Positions 56,703 through 64,000 of a stretch of DNA of 64,000 bases are shown one piece after another. Origin of the DNA: Paucibacter sp. KCTC 42545 (GTDB lineage: Bacteria; Pseudomonadota; Gammaproteobacteria; Burkholderiales; Burkholderiaceae_C); assembly GCF_001477625.1 (NCBI RefSeq), contig NZ_CP013692.1:1736001-1800000 (forward strand). The letters are read 5' to 3'. Each line of letters opens with the position of its first letter. Position 1 is the stretch's first letter. Under the pieces are notes generated by a model. It had not been told where the DNA came from and did no database searches. It saw nothing but the letters and a program-made list of their open reading frames with translations. Both the position numbers and the translations under genes were made by a program.

Positions 56703-58028
56703 ATGCTTACTTGGCCTAACGACAAAACTACTCTCCCTATGCAAGCAAAAGTCACGCCGTCTTACTACAACGCTACGCGAAACTCAGACCGGCGCTATCC
56801 CACGCTCGAGGGCGAAATTCGCGTGGATGTGGCCGTTATCGGCGGCGGCTTCACGGGTGTGGCCACCGCGCTGGAGCTGGCTGAACGCGGCCGCAAAGTG
56901 GCTTTGGTGGAAGCGCAATCCATCGGCTGGGGACAGTCGGGCCGCAACGGCGGCCAGGTGACCGGCAGCCTCTCGGGGGACGGTGCCATGCGCCGCCAAT
57001 TGCTGCGGCAAATGAGCGAGCAGGCGGCCGACGACTTCATCTGGATGCTGCGTTGGCGCGGCCACGACATCATCCGCCGCCGCGTGCAGCAATACGGCAT
57101 CAACTGCGATCTCAAGATGGGCCATCTGCACGCGGCCTACACCCCCAAGGCCATGGGTGAGTTCAGCCGTGCCCATGCCGAAATGGTTCGCCGCGGGATG
57201 GCCGATGAGGTGGAGTTGGTGCAGGCCAAGGACATTGGGCGTTTTCTCGATACGCCGCTTTACCACGGTGGCATCTACAACCGCCGCAATATGCATCTGC
57301 ATCCGCTCAATCTTTGCTTGGGCGAGGCGCAGGCATTGACCGATTTGGGTGGGTTGGTTTTCGAGAATTCCCCAGTGCTGGAAATCGTGCATGGCGCCAC
57401 GCCTTCGTTGCGCTTGCCCCAGGGGCGCATCGTTGCGGATCAAATCGTGCTGGCCGGTGATGTCTATCACCAGCTGGAGCAGCGCAAGTTGAGCGGCATG
57501 ATTTTTCCGGCGCCTGGCGGCATCGTCACGACCGAGCCTTTGGGCGCGTTGGCAAGCCAACTCAATCCGTATGACCTGGCGGTCTATGACAGCCGCTTTG
57601 TGCTCGACTACTACCGCATGACGGCGGATGGCCGTTTGCTCTTCGGTGGCGGCGCCAACTATTCAGGTGAACCTTCGCGCGACCTTGCCGCGGAGCTGCG
57701 CCCCTGCATCGAGCGCACATTTCCGCAATTGCGCGGCGTGGCGATCGACTACCAGTGGAGCTGCAATATGGGCATCGTGATCAATCGCATTCCGCAGCTC
57801 GGCAAACTGGCCCCCAATGTGTTGTTCGCGCAGGGCTATTCTGGCCACGGCCTGGCCACGTCCCATATCGTCGGTGAGGTGATGGCGGCCGCCGTGATGG
57901 CCGAGACCGAGACCTTCGACGTCTTCCAGCGCTTCAACCATGTCCGCGCGCCGGTGGGCGATTGGCTGGGGCGCAAGATGCTGGCTTTGGGGATGTGGTA
58001 CTACCTGCAGCTTGAGCGATTCCGCTGA
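56703..58028 (+). CDS. FAD-dependent oxidoreductase (PuuB/DAO-like)
   Basis: A 441-residue oxidase. The DAO family FAD motif is DVAVIGGGFTGVATALELAE, followed by SIGWGQSGRNGGQVTGSL, as in gamma-glutamylputrescine oxidase. The C-terminal part has GYSGHGLATSHIVGEVMA. In the Puu route it would oxidise the gamma-glutamylated amine made by the preceding ligase, giving an aldehyde for the nearby aldehyde dehydrogenases. Start ATG 56703, or 56739 (twelve codons in), neither with a good ribosome site. Last gene before the defense island. Confidence 0.88.
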   Translation: MLTWPNDKTTLPMQAKVTPSYYNATRNSDRRYPTLEGEIRVDVAVIGGGFTGVATALELAERGRKVALVEAQSIGWGQSGRNGGQVTGSLSGDGAMRRQLLRQMSEQAADDFIWMLRWRGHDIIRRRVQQYGINCDLKMGHLHAAYTPKAMGEFSRAHAEMVRRGMADEVELVQAKDIGRFLDTPLYHGGIYNRRNMHLHPLNLCLGEAQALTDLGGLVFENSPVLEIVHGATPSLRLPQGRIVADQIVLAGDVYHQLEQRKLSGMIFPAPGGIVTTEPLGALASQLNPYDLAVYDSRFVLDYYRMTADGRLLFGGGANYSGEPSRDLAAELRPCIERTFPQLRGVAIDYQWSCNMGIVINRIPQLGKLAPNVLFAQGYSGHGLATSHIVGEVMAAAVMAETETFDVFQRFNHVRAPVGDWLGRKMLALGMWYYLQLERFR

Positions 58029-58431
58029 GCCTAGTTGTTGGCGACGCTTAAAATTTATCGAAACCAAGTACTTCGGGTTCGCTGTTGCGTTTACTTTCCC
58101 AGGAGAAGCTGCGAAATCCACGCAAAATCCGTTGCAAATCACAAAACCGGCTCAGCGTTGCGTTTGCTTTTGCTGAATTTTTGAACGACTAGGTGTTCGG
58201 ACGTTTGGGTGTTGCGTTTGCTTCGGCGGGCGCAACGCAAGTCTAGCGACTGACGACTGAGGTGAGTCCTGATCTGTTGGGGCAAGACGCTTCGGAGCTT
58301 CTATCTCGCGATTCGAGCGCAGCGCCCCCCGCCGATGGCACTGCCGCTAACCCGTGATGAACTCGATCTGGAGCGGGGCTGACCGCAGGCTGCCGCCGCC
58401 TCGAAGATGGCTGAAGCCCAGGAGTTAGAGG
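58029..58431. other. Intergenic region, likely left edge of the island
   Basis: About 400 bases without a gene, between the PuuB-like stop and the CD-NTase stop. It is richer in A/T than its left neighbours and holds three short repeats (58084-58223). Nothing else was identified; the open frames in the right half are short and unrecognised. Confidence 0.4.
58084..58223 (+). repeat. Three copies of GTTGCGTTTGCTT
   Basis: GTTGCGTTTACTT at 58084-58096, then identical GTTGCGTTTGCTT at 58157-58169 and 58211-58223. The third is followed by an inverted AACGCAA (58234-58240), giving a 7-bp hairpin. They lie at the border of the defense island. Confidence 0.6.
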
Positions 58432-59553
58432 TCAAGCCGCCAGCTTGCTGATCGCTTGGCGCTTGTCGCTCATGAGGTACTGCGCCAAATAGGCGGGAGT
58501 GTGTTCCGCATAGACGGCGTCCAGCAACTCGTCCATGTCGCGCGACAGGTCGTTCAAGCTGCGCAGCTTCTCGTTCGTATCGAAGATCAATCGGCTGCCG
58601 TCGGGCACGTACAAGGTCTTCGCCACGCCGTGATTGCAGGCGAGGTAGTCGAGATGCCGCTGCGTCTCGGCAAGGATCGAGAGTTCGTAGAAGGATCCAA
58701 GGCGCAAGGCCTTCATGTCTGCGTGGTACATGGTCGAAGCGATGTCGAAGCTGGGAAGCGTGATGTTCCGGTCAGAGTCAGCTTTGATGTTCTTGCACAG
58801 GCGAATCGCCTTGCGCAGGCCTCCGCCGATCTTGTCGCAGCGCGCGCCAATCAGCTCGATGTGGCGGAAGGGCTGATTCTCGATGGTCTTGCTGGCCTTC
58901 TTGTCGAGAATTTTTGTGCCTCGATCTGAGGCCAGGCCAGTCAACTGATATTGCGCGGTATCGAACCAGACGGCGGGGACAACGTCCACGTCGCGGGCCA
59001 GCGAGCCGCCAGAAATCTTGACAGCCTTCGCACCGGTCTTGTCCACTTTGGCCGCGGAAAAGGCGTCGGCCAAGTCGGTTTCGACGTGGCCACGAAGTTC
59101 GATCAGAACCTCCAGCGCCGTACGTTTTGCCGGATTGCAGTACTTGCCATGCAGCGCTTTGAAGCCCTTGACGTCGTACGAGAACAGTTCGCTGGCCAGC
59201 GTCAGCAGGTCGACGTCGCTGACGCCCTTGATGTGAACGTCGAGCGGAACCGAGCCTTGCAGCTCGAACTCCGCGACGATGCCGCGCTTCGCTAGACGGT
59301 CCTTTAGCTGGTTGGCGACGCGAAACGCCGTTTCCTTGCTCACCTTGGTGTAGGTGTCACTGACGGCTTGCATAGAGCCTAGTGCGTAACGGGTGTGAGG
59401 CTGGTCCGCCTTGCCGCGGGACTCCCACAATTCGACGGGCAGTGCAGACTTGGCAAAGAGCGAGTCCAGCGTAAACCCCTCATTGACGGTGCCGCCAGTT
59501 CCGTCGCGGCGCGTGCGCAATTGCTGCAGTCGTTGATTGATATCGCGCGCCAT
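58432..59553 (-). CDS. CBASS CD-NTase (cyclic oligonucleotide synthase)
   Basis: A 373-residue SMODS-type nucleotidyltransferase that senses phage infection and makes a cyclic nucleotide signal. The active site reads FELQGSVPLDVHIKGVSDVD: Gly-Ser near residue 100 and the DxD near 113-115. A third acidic pair sits in LARDVDVVPAVW (about 188-190). The C-terminal part is helical. GGAGG is spaced better for ATG 59553 than for ATG 59556; the former shares one base with the Cap15 stop (TGATG). No cap2 or cap3 is present, so this is a type I system. The exact nucleotide product is unknown. Confidence 0.88.
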   Translation of the reverse strand: MARDINQRLQQLRTRRDGTGGTVNEGFTLDSLFAKSALPVELWESRGKADQPHTRYALGSMQAVSDTYTKVSKETAFRVANQLKDRLAKRGIVAEFELQGSVPLDVHIKGVSDVDLLTLASELFSYDVKGFKALHGKYCNPAKRTALEVLIELRGHVETDLADAFSAAKVDKTGAKAVKISGGSLARDVDVVPAVWFDTAQYQLTGLASDRGTKILDKKASKTIENQPFRHIELIGARCDKIGGGLRKAIRLCKNIKADSDRNITLPSFDIASTMYHADMKALRLGSFYELSILAETQRHLDYLACNHGVAKTLYVPDGSRLIFDTNEKLRSLNDLSRDMDELLDAVYAEHTPAYLAQYLMSDKRQAISKLAA

Positions 59554-60191
59554 CATTGCCTCCGGGTCCAGGTCATCTTGCCGAACGTTGCCCGCCCCAC
59601 ACCATTGAAGTACTCAGCGGTGGCGGATTTGAGATCCTTAGAGAACGTCGCGCTGCAAGTGCCGACGTGCGAGTTCAGCTCGGGCTCGCCGATCCTTGGG
59701 TCGTTTCGGTATTGGTAGAGCAGCAGCCAGCCATCAACGCTGTCATGGGTCAGCGCGGCTGCCATGCTGTTCGAGCCCGACTGCGAGGTCTTTAGCCGCA
59801 CACGCAGCTTGTCCCAGCACTGAATGATCGTGACCTCGGCCGTCCACGCGTAGGTGATCTTGCCGTCACGGTCCAGGGTTTCACCCTTGCAGTCCCAGGT
59901 GCCGGCCAAGTTGGGTACCTTGAGCAGCGCTGACAGCGGCCGCCATTTCCAGGCGTGGTTCTTGAGGAGCCAGAAGAGCACCGTGTAGACCGCGCCGGCT
60001 CCGACCAACGACAAGACGATCGGCGGCAAATTGACATCCAAGCCCATCGTCTGGGCGTAGTTCTGTGCCTGCAGCAGCACGAACACCAGCCCGGCGGAGA
60101 TCGAGCTGGAGAGGATGGCCAGGTAGCGGCCGATGCTGGCACGGTTCACTCCGCCCAGCACGGCGTATTCATGGTCGTTAGTCGGCGTCAA
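59553..60191 (-). CDS. cap15: Cap15-like CBASS effector (2TM plus beta-barrel)
   Basis: A 212-residue membrane protein with two transmembrane helices (LAILSSSISAGLVFVLLQAQ, about 23-42, and PIVLSLVGAGAVYTVLFWLL, 57-76). The cytoplasmic beta-rich domain starts at VPNLAGTWDCKGE and has VTIIQCWDKLRVRLKTSQSG and DGWLLLYQYRNDPR. This is the SMODS-associated 2TM beta-strand-rich layout of Cap15, which binds the cyclic nucleotide and disrupts the inner membrane. The start is TTG at 60191. It is the first gene of the operon, followed directly by the CD-NTase. Family assignment is by architecture and context. Confidence 0.82.
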   Translation of the reverse strand: MTPTNDHEYAVLGGVNRASIGRYLAILSSSISAGLVFVLLQAQNYAQTMGLDVNLPPIVLSLVGAGAVYTVLFWLLKNHAWKWRPLSALLKVPNLAGTWDCKGETLDRDGKITYAWTAEVTIIQCWDKLRVRLKTSQSGSNSMAAALTHDSVDGWLLLYQYRNDPRIGEPELNSHVGTCSATFSKDLKSATAEYFNGVGRATFGKMTWTRRQ

Positions 60192-60885
60192 GCTTCATTC
60201 CCGGATCGTTGTTGTTTGGGCGGGCGGCTTACTACTGGGTCAACCGAAGAAAGCACGTCAACGTCAAAAGGACCCGCCAACATCGGCAGGTTTGGATTTC
60301 GGGGCGCGCAATCGGACTCCAACCCCCATGAATGCGGGGGGCTGATCGATTTACTAAGCGGAGCTTCAGCAGACCTGTCCGCCGCCAGATTCAGGACGAC
60401 GGCATCCAGTCCACGCGGCGCGCCAAAACTTCGGTGTGGACGTACAGCGCGTCGATGAAGCTTAGCTTTCGCTTGTGGGTCGAAGCAGCCAAGCCGCCGG
60501 CATTTCGGAAGACCTTCAAGGTGGGCGGGGGGGGGGCGCTAGGTGCATCTGCTGGGTGATCAACTCATTGACGCGCCGACGCGCGGTACGCTTCCGCGTT
60601 CGCCGGGGCGGCGGCCGGCTCCGTCCAGCCGACTGAAGCCGAGGCGAACTACCATCGGTAACTCGCAAATCCGGCTAAGCCAGACTGGCTCGCACCAACC
60701 GACCTCCGCAGAAGCCGGGGCAGTCCACCCAGGCCCGGGGCATGCAGAGTTTGCAGGCAGGCCTACAGCGGCGCTGAGGCGTGCGCACTGACTAAACTGC
60801 GCCGTATCATGGTCGCCCAAAGAATGGCAGCAATTGCTCAGCGCCATAGTCTTCGGGGTGAAGGGGGAGCGAGAAAATACTGGCT
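60192..60885. other. 694-base region between CBASS and the HEPN-like gene
   Basis: No credible gene was found in this stretch between two divergent genes. It must contain the CBASS promoter on the left and the promoter of the right-hand gene. It holds a run of ten G (60527-60536). Short open frames on both strands lack ribosome sites and familiar motifs. The length is unusual for this compact genome and may reflect decayed island DNA or an unrecognised RNA. Confidence 0.45.
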
Positions 60886-61782
60886 ATGCCCAAATCTCAT
60901 TTTCTCGAATGCACTGAGCTAGAGCGGCAGCTTCTAGCCGAAGGGGTGCCGGTTGCGTCGCTTGTGGCGTCTTCAGAGACCTTCATATTCTCAGCGCATG
61001 GTGTTCGCATACACCTTGAAGTCGATTTTCACGACGGCCGCTGCACACATGCGACCAACCTACTGCGTCGACGTCTCATGACGCTGTTTTTCATCGCAGC
61101 ATGGAAGGTTTTGGACATGGCGGTAGAGCTAGCCCTGTGCAGGGTTACGACGATAAAGGTGCCGTTTCAGGCTTCAGCAAAGATCAAGGCGCTTCGCACT
61201 CATCTCGGTGGCCAGATGACGGAAATTTCACAGCTCGTCTGGGATGCATTGGTAGCTCTGTACGAGGCTACGGCGGAAATCCGGAACGCCTTGATCCATC
61301 GTCGGGTGCAGAGCGTTGATGGGACCTTGCACACATCGATGAACAATGGCTCAGCTCTCCCCCCTCTCTCTGGCCTGCAGCAGGTCAGGTTTTGCGAACT
61401 CATCCAGAGAATGAGTGATGCAATAGAGCGCGGACGCATGACGCCTCGCGAGGAGCGTCAATGCATGTTCCTGCTTTGGGAACTCCGAGACGTCCACGGG
61501 CTCCAAACGATATCGGCCACCGACCGAAGTTCTATCGCGCGGGTGAAATACGTCCTTCCGGAGGATCGTCGGGTTCCCGTGGCGGCCATCAAGGATCGCA
61601 TGAACTCGGTCAAGCCTGGCTGGACAGGTATCGACTTAGAACTGGAGGACCACCAGAGTGGCTTGTCCTACTTGGCGGATCTGGAGCAAGTCGCAGACGA
61701 TGTGGTCATGATCGACGTTCAAAAGCTGCCCGCCTGGCTCAAGCCCCGTATGGTTCCCCCAGCATGCGACGAGAATGCTTAA
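60886..61782 (+). CDS. Unknown protein with HEPN-like RNxxxH motif
   Basis: A 298-residue, mostly helical soluble protein. Residues 129-142 read TAEIRNALIHRRVQ: Arg133, Asn134 and His138, matching the R-N-x(3)-H signature of HEPN ribonucleases, at the end of a predicted helix. Before it there are two more helices (RRRLMTLFFIAAWKVLDMAV and ISQLVWDALVALYEATAE), which would fit a four-helix HEPN bundle. The rest (about 170-298) is unrecognised. GC is lower and codon use less biased than in housekeeping neighbours. Its place beside CBASS suggests a defense role, by inference. Confidence 0.6.
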   Translation: MPKSHFLECTELERQLLAEGVPVASLVASSETFIFSAHGVRIHLEVDFHDGRCTHATNLLRRRLMTLFFIAAWKVLDMAVELALCRVTTIKVPFQASAKIKALRTHLGGQMTEISQLVWDALVALYEATAEIRNALIHRRVQSVDGTLHTSMNNGSALPPLSGLQQVRFCELIQRMSDAIERGRMTPREERQCMFLLWELRDVHGLQTISATDRSSIARVKYVLPEDRRVPVAAIKDRMNSVKPGWTGIDLELEDHQSGLSYLADLEQVADDVVMIDVQKLPAWLKPRMVPPACDENA

Positions 61783-61922
61783 CGGCCACGAGATTCATGT
61801 TCCAACTCTGGCGCTCGACAAGGCTGAGCGACCATCAACCCAGGCGCTTGCGCGCGCCCAAACTGTCCGCCATCACGCTGAAATGACTGTTCGGGATACC
61901 GCAGGATCCAACTTGAGCAATC

Positions 61923-62058
61923 AAGTGGACCTCAAGATCGTGCGCGACAACCTTGGGCACTCCAACATTTGACCACAAACACCTATGTCCATGCCGAGGA
62001 CGATGCCCGCCATGATGCGACGTCGGAGGCTCATCGAGCGGGGTGGCAACAAAACTGA
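61923..62058 (+). pseudogene. Tyrosine recombinase (integrase) C-terminal remnant
   Basis: VDLKIVRDNLGHSNI (to 61969) is the conserved C-terminal box of phage-type integrases with the LGHSN histidine. One base is missing near 61970; read in the next frame from 61972 it continues TTNTYVHAEDDARHDATSEA with the catalytic tyrosine of TY, and ends at the TGA at 62056. The catalytic Arg boxes upstream are absent, so this is a degraded 3' end of an integrase gene. Confidence 0.8.
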
Positions 62059-62383
62059 AGAGGCGCAACTGCAACTCTCAAGCTCCTTGCATTGGCGAAT
62101 GGGCCCGACTTGGCAATCAGTGCTGTGCAACTGGGCTGCTGACCGGCCCAAGTCTGTCGCCGCCGCCTAGTTACGACCTCGCTGAGTTACCGTTCCTTGG
62201 ATTGAGTGCTGCTATACCACATGGCGACATATTCTGATACCCCCTCGATGTGGGGCCTACCAAGTTTTCAGCTCGACAGTTAGATTGGCCGCCGGATCAG
62301 CACTTCATGAACAAAGTCATGGATTGCCAACAAAGTTGCATTGGCAGCTTTGGGATCAAAACAAGGCCGATGCCTTTTAGGGT
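62059..62383. other. Intergenic region with no recognised feature
   Basis: About 325 bases between the integrase remnant and the riboswitch. Stop codons are frequent in all frames. It should contain the promoter for the riboswitch transcript; none was clear enough to mark. Confidence 0.35.
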
Positions 62384-62490
62384 GGGCCTGAATCGCAAAC
62401 CCGGCGTGAGCCGGCGACGCAAAGCCTCCGGTGTTGGAGGGTTCCGTTTTAAATACGGGACCTTCGCAAGATAGCGGGGTTGCCGGTCTG
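62384..62490 (+). promoter_or_regulatory. Cyclic-di-GMP-I (GEMM) riboswitch
   Basis: The segment has the class hallmarks in order: GGGCCTGAATCGCAAACC, then stem CGGC-GTGA-GCCG with a GNRA tetraloop, then GACGCAAAGCCTCCGG, a variable stem, and GATAGCGGGGTTGCCGG at the 3' side. These match the Vibrio Vc2-type aptamer core closely. An 8-bp hairpin GGTCTGAG/CTCAGGCC (62485-62503) overlaps the aptamer's 3' end and is a candidate expression platform; it lacks a T-tract. The HlyD-like gene starts about 70 bases downstream. Confidence 0.92.
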
Positions 62491-62560
62491 AGTTCCTCAG
62501 GCCGTCATCAAGCTCAGCGTTAGTCGGCCCGCCTTCGAATCCTTTGAGGGTTCAGAGAGC

Positions 62561-63800
62561 ATGGCTTTGACGCAAGCGTTGTTCAGGCAAGAGGTGATGC
62601 AGGCCAGCCAAGCTCAATGGCTCGGCAGTATTCGCATTGGCCGGCCACCCAGTTTTGCATGGGTCACCGGTATCTCGCTGAGCATGGCGTTGGCCTTGGT
62701 CACCTTTGCCATCTTTGGTGAAGTCACCCGCAAGGCCAAGCTACCGGGCTTGTTGATGCCCACTGCCGGGATGCTGACCGTCAGCGCCCCACAAGTCGGT
62801 GTCGTAACTGAGTTGCTGGTCAAGGAAGGCGATTGGGTCGCTGCGGGTCAGCCAGTGATACGGCTGCGAAGCGATCGCACAACGTCGCAGGGTGACGCGG
62901 CAATCCTCAACGCCCAGGCCTTGGCTCAGCGCCGGCAAACGCTAGAAACCGAGCGGATGCTGACGCAACAGCAGCAACGTCAACGGCAGCAAGCGCTCAA
63001 TGATCGACTGCGCAGCTTGGCCGCCGAAGAGCGTCAAGCCAAGGCTGAGTTGGAAACCAATCGCTTGCGAGCCGGATTGGCGGCCAAGAGTCTGACCCGC
63101 TACGTCGAATTAGAGAAAGACAGCTTTGTCTCGGCCGTGCAACTGCAGCAGAAGCAGGAAGAACTGCTGGACGTGCAACTGCGTGAACGCAACGCCGAGC
63201 GAAGTTTGGCAGCCCTGCAGCGCGACATTCAAGCGGCAAAAGCAGAACTGCTCAACAACGAAACCAGCAGCAGCACCAGCCTGACTCAAATTGATCGTGG
63301 GCTGGCAAGCCTCAGCCAGGAATTCACCGAAAACGATGCTCGCGGCGGATTGACGCTCACCGCACCCCAGGCAGGCCGGGCAGACGCTCGCGAACTTGAT
63401 TCCAGAAATTGCGCAGCAAGGCGCCTCAGCGTTGGAAGCTCAGCTTTATGCGCCGAGCCGAACGGCGGGTTTCGTCAAACCTGGCCAGGTTGTCTGGCTG
63501 CGCTATGCGGCCTACCACTATCAGAAGTTCGGGATGGCTGAGGGCGAGGTGCAAAGCATCAGCCAAACGCCCATTGCCGCGCAAGATTAACCGGTAGGTC
63601 AAGGACAGGCTTTGCTCACAGCGGCGCAGGTAACCCTCTATCGGATTAGCGTGAAATTGAAGAAGCAGGCCATCAATACCTGCGGCAATACCCAAGCCCT
63701 GAAAGCTGGCATGGCGTTGGATGCGGATGTGATGCAGGACCGCAGGAAGGTTTGGGAGTGGGTGTTGGAGCTGGTGTTGGCTGCATTGGTAAGAATTTAG
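62561..63800 (+). pseudogene. HlyD-family secretion adaptor, broken by frameshift and stop
   Basis: The first 273 codons encode a normal bacteriocin/type I secretion adaptor: one membrane helix (TGISLSMALALVTFAIFGEV), lipoyl half (APQVGVVTELLVKEGDWVAA) and a long Gln-rich coiled coil. After LTLTAPQAGR at about 63380 the frame is lost. Homologous sequence resumes in another frame at QTLANLIPEIAQQGA, implying a deletion of part of the lipoyl loop. That frame then meets TAA at 63588, where a leucine codon is expected, and continues open to 63800 (LYRISVKLKKQ, GMALDADVMQDRRKVWEWVL). Two lesions mean no full product unless sequence errors are involved. Confidence 0.85.
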
Positions 63801-63803
63801 CTT

Positions 63804-63834
63804 TTAACAAAACAATCGATAGGACTCGTAATAT
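63804..63834 (+). promoter_or_regulatory. Candidate promoter for the peptide gene
   Basis: TTAACA (63804-63809) and TAATAT (63829-63834) with a 19-base spacer lie in an AT-rich pocket just after the HlyD remnant. Spacing is slightly long. The leader that follows contains a perfect 12-base palindrome, CCGGGCGCCCGG (63859-63870). Confidence 0.4.
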
Positions 63835-63897
63835 TAGGCGCTGTGCCTAAAGCGGGAACCGGGCGCCCGGAATCTGCCTGGAAACTTGGAAATTGGT

Positions 63898-64000
63898 ATG
63901 CAAGTATTGACTTTTGAGCAGACGAATGAAGTGAATGGTGCGAATCTGGCGTCCGCCGTAACTGCGGCAGGAGTAACTGTCGGAGGAGCGCAAATTGGCA
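63898..64000 (+). CDS. Bacteriocin-like peptide with double-glycine-type leader, cut by window edge
   Basis: The window ends inside this gene after 34 codons. The N-terminus MQVLTFEQTNEVNGA looks like the leader of peptides exported by peptidase-containing ABC transporters: acidic, with Leu/Phe/Val at spaced positions and a Gly-Ala pair (residues 14-15) in place of Gly-Gly. What follows is Ala/Gly/Val-rich (NLASAVTAAGVTVGGAQIG), as in class II bacteriocins and microcins. GGA lies eight bases ahead of the ATG. The upstream HlyD-like adaptor remnant supports a secreted peptide. The full length and any exporter lie outside the window. Confidence 0.6.
   Translation, partial: MQVLTFEQTNEVNGANLASAVTAAGVTVGGAQIG

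Noticed and set aside
60192..60885. Possible retron ncRNA next to the defense genes
   Set aside because: No reverse transcriptase gene in the window and no convincing msr/msd-like inverted repeats.
62250..62474. 74-codon plus-strand open frame before the HlyD-like gene
   Set aside because: It runs through the conserved c-di-GMP aptamer, which explains the sequence better than coding.
62531..62560. TTCGAATCC resembling a tRNA T-arm near the HlyD start
   Set aside because: No acceptor, D or anticodon arms could be folded around it.

Overview
The window is GC-rich, densely packed DNA. Its gene content points to a betaproteobacterium of the order Burkholderiales, probably near the Roseateles/Paucibacter/Rubrivivax group: gcvTHP-sdaA behind a glycine riboswitch, the DUF3348/DUF802/OmpA/DUF2894 cluster, DUF1302/DUF1329 transport genes, and CTGT-N8-ACAG as a LexA box. 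The genus is inference only.

Layout. 1-17400 is mostly housekeeping: sulfhydrylase metY, a CBS-domain protein, aroC with a translationally coupled MFS carrier, an RND efflux pair (adaptor and permease), and a minus-strand glycine-use block (gcvT, gcvH, gcvP, sdaA) whose leader holds a tandem glycine riboswitch. An intrinsic terminator lies between gcvP and sdaA. 17400-23000 holds a lipoprotein, a GNAT enzyme and a large periplasmic propeller-amidohydrolase fusion. 23100-26335 is a two-gene DNA-repair operon (MmcB-like nuclease, then an XPD/DinG-type helicase fused to a RecB-like nuclease) with a LexA box almost touching the first start codon. 26393-27571 is a RES/Xre toxin-antitoxin pair.

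27878-32670 is a tight four-gene cluster that reads like a ZorAB-type ion-driven motor: a MotA/TolQ/ExbB-like protein with a very long tail, a MotB/OmpA-like partner, and two small partner proteins of unknown function. The tail carries in-phase 40-residue repeats. After a cyclic-nucleotide-binding membrane protein, a small secreted protein and a cyclase/STAND/TPR protein, 37392-58028 is a 20-kb plus-strand catabolic and transport region. It has a saccharopine-dehydrogenase-like protein, two aldehyde dehydrogenases, a DUF1329/DUF1302/RND/YCF48 envelope cassette, two amidases, an APC permease, a Tat-type amine oxidase, a TetR regulator, a glutamine-synthetase-like (PuuA-like) ligase and a PuuB-like oxidase. 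The set suggests import and oxidation of amines or amides, with gamma-glutamylation as one route.

58029-62400 looks like a small defense island: a type I CBASS pair (Cap15 beta-barrel effector plus CD-NTase), a divergent protein with a HEPN-like RNxxxH motif, and a frameshifted tyrosine-integrase remnant. The right end (62384-64000) has a cyclic-di-GMP-I (GEMM) riboswitch ahead of a broken HlyD-type secretion adaptor, then the start of a bacteriocin-like peptide with a double-glycine-type leader, cut by the window edge.

No rRNA, tRNA, CRISPR array or intact insertion sequence was recognised.
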